Positions 10,311 through 18,494 of a stretch of 64,000 nucleotides of DNA are shown here, piece after piece. A program made the position numbers and the translations under genes. Origin of the DNA: an uncultured Pelagibacteraceae bacterium (lineage in GTDB: Bacteria; Pseudomonadota; Alphaproteobacteria; Pelagibacterales; Pelagibacteraceae); assembly GCA_902526595.1 (NCBI GenBank), contig CABZLO010000001.1, positions 1-64,000 of the forward strand, read 5' to 3'. The notes under the pieces were generated by a model. That model worked only from the letters and a program-made list of their open reading frames with translations. It did not search any database and was not told the DNA's origin. Numbering within the stretch: position 1 is the stretch's first letter; every line of letters starts with the position of its first letter.

Positions 10311-10541
10311 ATGGCTACAGTATCAAACTGGATAGATCATCTAAATAAACCTGCAGAAGAGGTTGCTGGATCGGTTTATCCTGGAGCAGGATCTAGTGAA
10401 TTTATACTAGTCCTATTGTTAATTGCTGTATGGATTGGATGGAGTGTCATCACAGATAAATCTGAGAGGGAAGAACTTGATAGGTTATCTAGAAAAAGAC
10501 ACGGTGCAAACGATCATAAAAGCAATATTACCGATTGGTAA
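10311..10541 (+). CDS. Small single-pass membrane protein linked to amt
   Basis: 76 aa, one TM (FILVLLLIAVWIGWSVI), RBS AAAGGAGAAA, directly after amt and before the terminator. Confidence 0.65.
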   Translation: MATVSNWIDHLNKPAEEVAGSVYPGAGSSEFILVLLLIAVWIGWSVITDKSEREELDRLSRKRHGANDHKSNITDW

Positions 10542-10555
10542 TTAAAAGAAAATTT

Positions 10556-10586
10556 GGGCGCTACTTGAATGTAGCGCCCTTTTTTT
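10556..10586 (+). terminator. Rho-independent terminator
   Basis: GGGCGCTAC-TTGAAT-GTAGCGCCC + T7: perfect 9-bp stem. Confidence 0.92.
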
Positions 10587-10600
10587 ATAATCTTATTATA

Positions 10601-10753
10601 ATGAGTGAAGATAAAAACGATGAGCTAAGACCAACTAAAATGAGAGGGGTTGCTTTCCCAAAAGCAAAGTATGGTGTAATTCTCGCAATTATCTTAATAG
10701 TTGTTGTAAATTTTATTTTATATAAGGAAACTATCTTTTCATTTTTTAAATAA
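10601..10753 (+). CDS. Small one-TM protein (start corrected)
   Basis: The 10535 start lies upstream of/in the terminator stem; in-frame ATG 10601 gives MSEDKNDELRPTKMRGVAFPKAKYGVILAIILIVVVNFILYKETIFSFFK. Confidence 0.55.
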   Translation: MSEDKNDELRPTKMRGVAFPKAKYGVILAIILIVVVNFILYKETIFSFFK

Positions 10754-10770
10754 TTGTGGTAGCCTAGGTA

Positions 10771-12096
10771 ATGGCTAAAAACTTATTCAAAATAGCAAAG
10801 CAAAAAAAAATAAAATATTTCTTAATAAGCTTTGTTGATCTTTTTGGCGTACTCAGATCAAAACTAGTTCCAGCGCATGCTATTAAAGAAATGCAGACTG
10901 CAGGAGCAGGATTTGCTGGTTTTGCAGCTTGGCTAGATATGTCTCCCGCAGATAGCGATATGTTTGGTATTCCAGATCCTGACAGTCTTATTCAATTACC
11001 TTGGAATAAAGAGGTGGGATGGCTTGCATCAGACTTATGGATGAATGGTAAACCTGTAGAAGCCTCTCCAAGAGTAATGTTAAAGAATCAAATTAAGAAA
11101 TTAAAAAAACAAAATTTAACAATGAAATCAGGTGTAGAGTGCGAATACTTTTTAATTTCACCTGATGGAAATTCTATTGCTGATGTAAGAGACACTCAAT
11201 CTAAACCTTGTTATGACCAATCAGCGTTAATGAGGAGGTATGATTTAATTAAAGAAATTTGTGATTGCATGATTGAGATGGGATGGGGTCCTTATCAAAA
11301 TGATCATGAAGACGCCAATGGACAATTTGAAATGAATTGGGACTATGATGATTGTCTAAAAACAGCTGATAGACACACATTTTTCAAATATATGGTAAAA
11401 ACCATAGCTGAAAAACATGGTTTGAGAGCAACCTTTATGCCTAAACCGTTTGAAAAACTCACAGGTAATGGCTGTCATGCCCACGTATCAGTTTGGGATG
11501 GAAAGAAAAATAAATTTTTAGATAAATCTGACAAGTTTGGACTTAGTAAAATGGCTTATAATTTTTTAGGTGGAGTAATTAAAAACGCCTCATCCCTATC
11601 TGCTTTCTTTAATCCAACAATAAATAGCTATAGAAGAATTAATGCACCTCCAACAAAATCTGGAGCATCATGGTCACCAAGCAGCATATCTTATACAGGC
11701 AATAACAGAACACATATGATAAGAATTCCAGATCCTGGTAGATTTGAATTAAGATTGATGGATGGATCTGCAAATCCATATTTATTACAAGCAAGTGTAT
11801 TAGCTGCTGGGCTGTATGGACTAAAAAATAAAATTGATCCAGGAGAGCCTCTTAATTGTAATATGTACACAAATTACAAAAAATATCCTAATTTACCTAA
11901 ATTACCAAATGAACTTCAAGACTCGCTTGAACTTTTAAAAAATAATAAGGAAATGAATGAGGCTTTTGGAAAAGAAACAATTAATAGTTATATAAAACTT
12001 AGAAAATCTGAAATTAATGAATTTGATAATAAAGAAAACTTCGATAAGTCCAAACCTGTAACGCAATGGGAAAGACAAAATACTTTAGACTGTTAA
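10771..12096 (+). CDS. Second glutamine synthetase-family protein
   Basis: GS-like motifs (VECEYFLISPDG, PGRFELRLMDGSANPYLLQASVLA). Confidence 0.8.
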   Translation: MAKNLFKIAKQKKIKYFLISFVDLFGVLRSKLVPAHAIKEMQTAGAGFAGFAAWLDMSPADSDMFGIPDPDSLIQLPWNKEVGWLASDLWMNGKPVEASPRVMLKNQIKKLKKQNLTMKSGVECEYFLISPDGNSIADVRDTQSKPCYDQSALMRRYDLIKEICDCMIEMGWGPYQNDHEDANGQFEMNWDYDDCLKTADRHTFFKYMVKTIAEKHGLRATFMPKPFEKLTGNGCHAHVSVWDGKKNKFLDKSDKFGLSKMAYNFLGGVIKNASSLSAFFNPTINSYRRINAPPTKSGASWSPSSISYTGNNRTHMIRIPDPGRFELRLMDGSANPYLLQASVLAAGLYGLKNKIDPGEPLNCNMYTNYKKYPNLPKLPNELQDSLELLKNNKEMNEAFGKETINSYIKLRKSEINEFDNKENFDKSKPVTQWERQNTLDC

Positions 12097-12097
12097 A

Positions 12098-13231
12098 GTG
12101 AAGAGTTTAAAAAGTATTAAAAACTGGACGCTAACAAAATCTTTAAAAAATAATAATTTCAGTTTTAAAAGAAATTATGTTTTAAAATTTGTCCCTTCTT
12201 TGCTGTTAACAAATGCTTTTAAAACAATTTCTAGATGGAAAAATTATAAGGCTACACCCTTAATTAAACTTGATAAATTACAAAAAAATTTAAAAGTTAA
12301 TAATCTTTTTTATAAAGATGAGTCCAAAAGATTTCATTTAAAATCCTTTAAAGCTTTAGGAGGAGCGTATGCTGTTGAAAGAATATCTAAAGGAAAAAAA
12401 AATATAATTATTTCCTCAGCGACTGCTGGAAACCATGGAAGATCTGTTGCATGGGGTGCAGAAAGATTAGGTTTAAAATGTAAAATCTTCGTAAGTCAAT
12501 ACGTAAGTGATTCAAGAGTTAATGAAATTAAAAAATTTGGAGCTGAAGTTATAAGAGTTAAAGGAGATTACGAAAACTCCCTTAATGAATGTAAAAAGTT
12601 ATCGAAAAAAAATAATTGGAAAATTGTGCAAGATGTTGCGACAAGAGATTACAAATTGGTCCCTCAACTTACAATGGCAGGATATTCCATAATGATAAGA
12701 GAAATATCTAAACAAACTAATCAATATATAACACATATTTTTTTGCAAGCTGGTGTCGGGGGCATGGCTGCCGGTGTTGTTGCTGGTGTAGCAAAATATT
12801 TTAAAAGAATTCCAAAAATTATAATTGTTGAGCCCGATAGAGCTGATTGTGTACTTCAGAGCATTAAAATTAATAGACTTAAAAAAATTAAGATTAAAAA
12901 AGAAAGTATCATGGGCGGTATGTCATGCAATGAAATGTCATATATTCCTTGGCAAATACTAAAAAAAGCAAGCAATTGTTGCGTATCTGTAAGTGATCGG
13001 AATGTTGCCAAAACTGTAGCTATGCTTAAAGACAAAAAGCTTGGCAAAAATTCTATAATTGGTGGAGAGTGCTCTACACCTGGAATTATAAGCCTAATTG
13101 GTGTTTGTAATAATTATAAGACTAAAAAACTCATTGAACTAAACGAAAAATCTAACGTTTTAGTAATAGGATGCGAAGGTAATGCAGATGTTAAACTTTA
13201 CAAACAACTGCTATTTAGAGGAAGAAAATAA
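12098..13231 (+). CDS. PLP-dependent diaminopropionate ammonia-lyase-like / threonine dehydratase fold
   Basis: KDESKRFHLKSFKALGGAYA (PLP lysine region), SATAGNHGRSVAWGAERLG, QAGVGGMAAGV; GTG start. Confidence 0.75.
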   Translation: MKSLKSIKNWTLTKSLKNNNFSFKRNYVLKFVPSLLLTNAFKTISRWKNYKATPLIKLDKLQKNLKVNNLFYKDESKRFHLKSFKALGGAYAVERISKGKKNIIISSATAGNHGRSVAWGAERLGLKCKIFVSQYVSDSRVNEIKKFGAEVIRVKGDYENSLNECKKLSKKNNWKIVQDVATRDYKLVPQLTMAGYSIMIREISKQTNQYITHIFLQAGVGGMAAGVVAGVAKYFKRIPKIIIVEPDRADCVLQSIKINRLKKIKIKKESIMGGMSCNEMSYIPWQILKKASNCCVSVSDRNVAKTVAMLKDKKLGKNSIIGGECSTPGIISLIGVCNNYKTKKLIELNEKSNVLVIGCEGNADVKLYKQLLFRGRK

Positions 13232-13237
13232 ATTCAA

Positions 13238-14656
13238 ATGACAAAAAATGCAATATTTTGGATCAGGGAAGATTTTAGAATTGAACATAATCCAGCACTT
13301 TCTTTTGCTAGTCAAAATCATGATAATGTTATTGGATTATTTATTTATAATAAAGCTGATTTTGATAAAAAACGAGAAGCACAAAAATGGTGGCTTTATA
13401 AATCTTTAGAAGAATTTAAATCTGAATTATCTAAATATAAAATAAATCTTCAAATATTAGAGGGAAATGAGATAGATGTGTTATCAAAGATAAAAAAAAA
13501 AGACAACATTTCAGTTTATTGGAATAAAATATATGAACCAGATGTAATTGCTAAAGGTAAAAAAATTAGAGATGCTTTTTTAAAAAATGAAGTTCAGTTT
13601 AAATATTTTAAAGGAAATATTTTAAATGAATTTCAAGAAGTAACTAAAAATGATGGAACACCCTTTAAAGTATTCAGTCCATTTTGGAGAAATGCTGAAC
13701 AAAAATATTTAAGCTTACCTCCAAGTAAAAATTATATTGTAAAAAAAAAGACAAAGTCAATCACAGTTTTCAAGAATTGTATTGAGCCTAAAGATATTTT
13801 GCCTAAAAAGAATTGGTATAAAAAATTTGAACAATATTGGAAAGTTTCAGAAAGCGATTCAAAAAAAGTTCTTATTAATTTAATTGAAAAAAGGATTAAA
13901 GATTATGGAACGGCTAGAGATTATCCATCGATTGAAGGCACATCAAAATTATCTCCCTATATTAAACATGGTCAAATTCATGTAAGCACTATTTGGCAAA
14001 AGTGTAATGAAATTAAATCTAAAGGAATTGGCTACAGAAAATATATCAATGAATTAGGTTGGCGTGAGTTTTCACATAGTTTAATTAATTATTTTCCAGA
14101 ATTTTTAAAAGGTAATTATAGAAAAGAATTTGATCGATTTCCTTGGGTAAAAAACGAAAAGTTTCTAAAAGCATGGAAATTAGGAATGACAGGCTATCCT
14201 ATTGTAGATGCTGGAATGAGAGAGTTATACGAAACCGGATGGATGCATAACAGAATTAGAATGGTAGTTGGTTCTTTTTTGGTTAAGCATTTGAGAATTA
14301 ATTGGACTGAGGGTGAAAAACATTTCAGAAATTGTTTATTAGATTTTAATAAAGCAAATAACGTAGCTCAATGGCAATGGGTTGCTGGTTGCGGAGCTGA
14401 TGCTGCGCCTTACTTTAGAATATTTAATCCAATTTTGCAGGGTGAAAAATTTGATAAAGAAGGTTTGTATGTAAAGAAATGGGTTCCAGAATTAAATAAA
14501 GTGCCTAATAAATTCATCCACAAACCTTGGGAAATGGAACACAAATATCAAGAAGCAATAAAGACTATAATAGGGAAAGATTATCCTAAACCTATTGTAA
14601 TCCACGAAAAAGCAAGAGCTTCTGCTCTGGAGGCTTTTCAATCACTCAAGAAATAA
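13238..14656 (+). CDS. phrB: Deoxyribodipyrimidine photolyase (cryptochrome/photolyase family)
   Basis: FWIREDFRIEHNPAL N-term; GWREFSHSLINYFPEFLKGNYR; RMVVGSFLVKHLRINW; NNVAQWQWVAGCGADAAPYFRIFNP. Confidence 0.92.
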   Translation: MTKNAIFWIREDFRIEHNPALSFASQNHDNVIGLFIYNKADFDKKREAQKWWLYKSLEEFKSELSKYKINLQILEGNEIDVLSKIKKKDNISVYWNKIYEPDVIAKGKKIRDAFLKNEVQFKYFKGNILNEFQEVTKNDGTPFKVFSPFWRNAEQKYLSLPPSKNYIVKKKTKSITVFKNCIEPKDILPKKNWYKKFEQYWKVSESDSKKVLINLIEKRIKDYGTARDYPSIEGTSKLSPYIKHGQIHVSTIWQKCNEIKSKGIGYRKYINELGWREFSHSLINYFPEFLKGNYRKEFDRFPWVKNEKFLKAWKLGMTGYPIVDAGMRELYETGWMHNRIRMVVGSFLVKHLRINWTEGEKHFRNCLLDFNKANNVAQWQWVAGCGADAAPYFRIFNPILQGEKFDKEGLYVKKWVPELNKVPNKFIHKPWEMEHKYQEAIKTIIGKDYPKPIVIHEKARASALEAFQSLKK

Positions 14657-14661
14657 ATGCT

Positions 14662-15081
14662 TTATTCTCCAATAAAATGGTGAATAATTGTTCTATTTTG
14701 TGGCTCTAAACGATGTTCAAATAAATATAAACCCTGCCAAGTTCCAAGCAATAATTCAGTATCTTTAATACTAAGAGAAATTTGATTGTTTGTTAATGCA
14801 GATTTTATATGTGCAGGCATATCATCTTTACCCTCAGTGGTGTGAATGTACAATTTATTGTTCATAGGTACTAGTTTGTCAAAATAATTTATTAAATCTG
14901 TTTGAACATCTGGATCAGCATTTTCTTGAACAATTAGGGATGCACTAGTATGTTGAATGCTTAAATTAAGCATCCCATCTTTAAACTTATTATTGTTAAT
15001 CCACTGAATTGTCTGATCAGTGAATTCATACAACCTTTGACCACTAGTACTTATTTTAAGATTAAAGAACTCTTGCTTCAT
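14662..15081 (-). CDS. YjbQ family protein (UPF0047)
   Basis: LNLSIQHTSASLIVQENADPDVQTDL and LLLGTWQGLYLFEHR. Confidence 0.85.
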   Translation of the reverse strand: MKQEFFNLKISTSGQRLYEFTDQTIQWINNNKFKDGMLNLSIQHTSASLIVQENADPDVQTDLINYFDKLVPMNNKLYIHTTEGKDDMPAHIKSALTNNQISLSIKDTELLLGTWQGLYLFEHRLEPQNRTIIHHFIGE

Positions 15082-16133
15082 TAATTTTTTTTCACAGATG
15101 TTAATTCATATAATCGACTAATAGTTCGTTTGAATGAGTTTTCTAATAATCTTGATGAAGTAAATTGATCTATATTTTGATCAGCAGTAACAGCTAAAGG
15201 AATATTTTTGTCATATATGACATCTATTAAAGTTATAAATCGTTGTTGTTGATTGGAATTAATATCATTAAATTGTGGAATATTATCAAGAGTAACAAAT
15301 TTGCAATTTTTAATTATCTCCAAATAATCTTCAGCACCAAGGTTTCGATTACATAGATCATCAAAATTAAATCTAGCTACTCCTTCATAAAAATGTTCTA
15401 TTTTAAAATCTCTTCCCTTTACGCTAATTATTTTTGCTAAATGATTTTTATCTTTTGTGATAGTTCTAAAAAATTTATTTATTTTAAAATTAGTCTCTTG
15501 ATTGAGAGGATAAAAATATCTTTGTTTTTGATTTTCATTTGATTTTCTATAATCGTCTTCTATTTTAAGCTCAAGTTCAACAGAATGTTTCTCCATAATT
15601 TTTATAAAAGGTTTAAACTGATCTCTTTGAAGTCCATCTTTATAAAGTTCAGAAATTTTTGTATTAGACGTTAAAATAATTTTAATATTTTCTTTAAATA
15701 TTTGCTCAAATAATTTTCCTAAAATCATCGCATCAACAATATTGGTTACTTGAAACTCATCAAAATAAATTAATTTAGTTTTAAATTTTAAATCTTTTAC
15801 AAATTGGTTGATTATGTTTTCTTCATTATTTTCCTTTCTTTCATGTGCAAAATCATGAAATCTCAGCATAAACTCATTGAAGTGCTGTCTTAATTTTTTT
15901 TCTTCTACTAAATCAAAAAAAAAATTTAAGATCATTGTTTTTCCAACACCAACTCCTCCATGTAAATAAAAAGCTAGTCTTGAATTATTTTTTGAAAAAA
16001 ATTTATTTAAAATTGATTTATTAAAATTTAAATTATAATAACTTTTTAATTCGTCAATAATAGTTAATTGAGAAGAATTAATTTCTAAATTATTTTTTTT
16101 ACAAAAATTTTGGAAAAGATTGTCTAAATTCAT
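15081..16133 (-). CDS. zapE: AFG1/ZapE family ATPase
   Basis: Walker A LHGGVGVGKTMIL, RLHDFAHERK-like FHDFAHE, LIYFDEFQVTNIVDAMILGKLF. Confidence 0.9.
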   Translation of the reverse strand: MNLDNLFQNFCKKNNLEINSSQLTIIDELKSYYNLNFNKSILNKFFSKNNSRLAFYLHGGVGVGKTMILNFFFDLVEEKKLRQHFNEFMLRFHDFAHERKENNEENIINQFVKDLKFKTKLIYFDEFQVTNIVDAMILGKLFEQIFKENIKIILTSNTKISELYKDGLQRDQFKPFIKIMEKHSVELELKIEDDYRKSNENQKQRYFYPLNQETNFKINKFFRTITKDKNHLAKIISVKGRDFKIEHFYEGVARFNFDDLCNRNLGAEDYLEIIKNCKFVTLDNIPQFNDINSNQQQRFITLIDVIYDKNIPLAVTADQNIDQFTSSRLLENSFKRTISRLYELTSVKKN

Positions 16134-16564
16134 TTTTTGGTTTTAAAGTCAATACCATATTCTGATCTTGGTCCTTTACGTAATCCAAATGGACCAGAAA
16201 TAAATATAGTCAATGGTCTTGTTCCTGGCTTAAGGTCCACTCTATGCAAATTATTTGCTGATCTAAAGCCAATATAACCAGGTGGTCTCCAGAATTTTCC
16301 TGTACTCAAAGTCTCCCAATAACCATCTCTTAAAACTATTGTTATATAAGGAAAAGTGTGATTATGCACACCTTCACCATGATCATCAGCCAGCATCTCA
16401 TGTATTAATATATTGAATGGAAACCACTTTGGTCGATGTCGCATTAAAACATAATACCGATTCATCCATGGCTTGGCTTCATCAAATTTAGGATGAGAAG
16501 GACCTCTGTCTAATACAACTTTTTTTCTACCGATCTTCTCTAAAAATTTTAAGATCATATTCAA
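16130..16564 (-). CDS. Cupin-like protein of unknown function
   Basis: HNHTFPYITIVLRDGYWE … NNLHRVDLKPGTRPLTIFISGPF. Confidence 0.6.
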   Translation of the reverse strand: MNMILKFLEKIGRKKVVLDRGPSHPKFDEAKPWMNRYYVLMRHRPKWFPFNILIHEMLADDHGEGVHNHTFPYITIVLRDGYWETLSTGKFWRPPGYIGFRSANNLHRVDLKPGTRPLTIFISGPFGLRKGPRSEYGIDFKTKK

Positions 16565-17859
16565 TTATAGCGGACAATAGATCCATTTCTTATTAAAAAT
16601 AAATTATTATTATATATAAATGGCTTTGAAACAAGATTAGAAGAAACTTTTTCTGTTTTAATAATACTAGCATTTTGTAAATCAACTACAATCAGTTTGC
16701 CATCAGAATTAGTTAGATATAAATTTTTATTACCTATCACAAATCCTATTGGGTAAATATTTTTTCTTTTTTTTTGTTTGTAAATTTTAAAAAGATCAGT
16801 CACTCTGATTATATTTCCTTTATTCTTTTCTATTGCATACAAATAGCCTTCATTAGAAACTGTGAATATTAAATTTCCAGTTATCACAGGTGTAATATTA
16901 GATTTAATATCACTTATCCAGTTTGTAGTACCTGTTTTTACATCAATTGAATAAAACTCATTTTTGTTATTTGACATAAAAATAGAGTTACCATCTGAAA
17001 CTAATTGTGAAGTTTTAAAATTATAAGTTTCATTTATAATACTGCTACTTTGCGTCGGTAATTGCCAAATAATCAGACCACTCTCAATATCAACTGCAGT
17101 TATATCCCCAATAGAATTACTAAATACCACCATATCACTAATTATAATTAATGAATATTTAGAATTTGATATTGTAAAAGAGTCTTCTGTTTGTAGGTTC
17201 CAACATTCCGACCCATCCTCTATTTTATAACATCTGAGTGTATTTTTATAATCTATGACAAAAAATTTATTTTTATGTTTTTTAATTTCTGAATTAAAAG
17301 GATAGGTATTATTTTTAGACCAATTTAGCTCACCAGTATTACTGTTTATAGAATAGTATTTCGCTATGCTATCACTAATCAAAATACTTTCTTCGTGTGA
17401 AATGAAATTTAATTTTGGATATAATTTTTTCTCACCTTTGTTATAATAATTTTTTTTCCATATAACTTTTTGGTTTTTATCATATTTTATAATTGAACCT
17501 TTTTTATCAAAAAATACAATATCATTTCCAAGAAATAGTGGTTTGAAATTTATTTGATTTAATTCCTCTAGTTTAGAAAATTTATAACTTCCAATTTTAT
17601 AAAGTTCTCCTTTGTAACTTTGCGAGCCAAAATTATTTTGATAATCGACAAATTTATTATTTGTTACAATATTTGAAAGATCTATTTTTAAAAGTTGATT
17701 AAATTCTTGAACTTCTATATTTTTTTCTTCAAATACTTTTTTTAACTTTGATTGAGTTGATAAATCTTTATCTTTATCTTTCCATATTCTTGAATTTTCG
17801 TTTAATGAACAATTGTTTATGAAAATAAGTGCTATTAATAAGATAACTGATCTATTCAC
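16561..17859 (-). CDS. PQQ-like beta-propeller lipoprotein, BamB-like
   Basis: Lipobox-like LIFINNCSLNE; repeated W-G blade pattern (DIESGLIIWQLPT, DVKTGTTNWISDI). Confidence 0.75.
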   Translation of the reverse strand: MNRSVILLIALIFINNCSLNENSRIWKDKDKDLSTQSKLKKVFEEKNIEVQEFNQLLKIDLSNIVTNNKFVDYQNNFGSQSYKGELYKIGSYKFSKLEELNQINFKPLFLGNDIVFFDKKGSIIKYDKNQKVIWKKNYYNKGEKKLYPKLNFISHEESILISDSIAKYYSINSNTGELNWSKNNTYPFNSEIKKHKNKFFVIDYKNTLRCYKIEDGSECWNLQTEDSFTISNSKYSLIIISDMVVFSNSIGDITAVDIESGLIIWQLPTQSSSIINETYNFKTSQLVSDGNSIFMSNNKNEFYSIDVKTGTTNWISDIKSNITPVITGNLIFTVSNEGYLYAIEKNKGNIIRVTDLFKIYKQKKRKNIYPIGFVIGNKNLYLTNSDGKLIVVDLQNASIIKTEKVSSNLVSKPFIYNNNLFLIRNGSIVRYN

Positions 17860-18492
17860 TCAAATCTCTATTCAATCTTTTGTCTGCTTGTAACCTTATA
17901 TCTGGATTAGGGTTTTCTAAACCGATTATTTGATTGAAAAACTCTTTTGCCTTCTGATTTTGATCCTTAGCATAAAAATACTCAGCCATTAGGTATAAAG
18001 CATGTGATTTCCAAACACTTTTTGAGTTAATTAATGGATTTAGTAAATTTAATAGATCACCCTCTGATGATTGATCGGCATTAAAAAGAGCTTTTTTGTA
18101 AATGACTAAATTTTTGATTTCATCATCTAAATATGTTTGGGTAATCAAAATATCAAATAACTCATTTATCTGTTTTTGATCTGAAATAAGTTCATTATCA
18201 ATTATAAAATAAAGTGACAAAGGAGAATAAGTGGGATCCTTTTCATTTATTATTTCAATTAGATTAGTGATAGTTTTTTCTTTATTATTTTCTGAATATT
18301 CAATTGTTAATAAATTAAAAGTATCTGAAACTTTTTGCTTTTTATTTATTTGATATTTATCAAAACTATAAACACCAATAATTCCTACCAACAAAATTAT
18401 AATTCCAAAAATTAATTTTTATTATTTATAAAAAAATTTTTAATTTTTTCATTTCTAGTTTTCGTATTTATAATTGATACGTCTTCATCCAT
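17852..18492 (-). pseudogene. TPR/YfgM-like membrane-anchored protein with apparent -1 nt frameshift at 18416-18420
   Basis: ATG 18492, 2 nt after the acnA stop, reads MDEDVSIINTKTRNEKIKNFFINNKN*. Adding one A to the minus-strand A5 gives ...FFINNKKLIFGIIILLVGIIGVYSFDKY in frame with the 180-aa ORF, whose own start is only a TTG. Confidence 0.75.
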
Positions 18493-18494
18493 AA

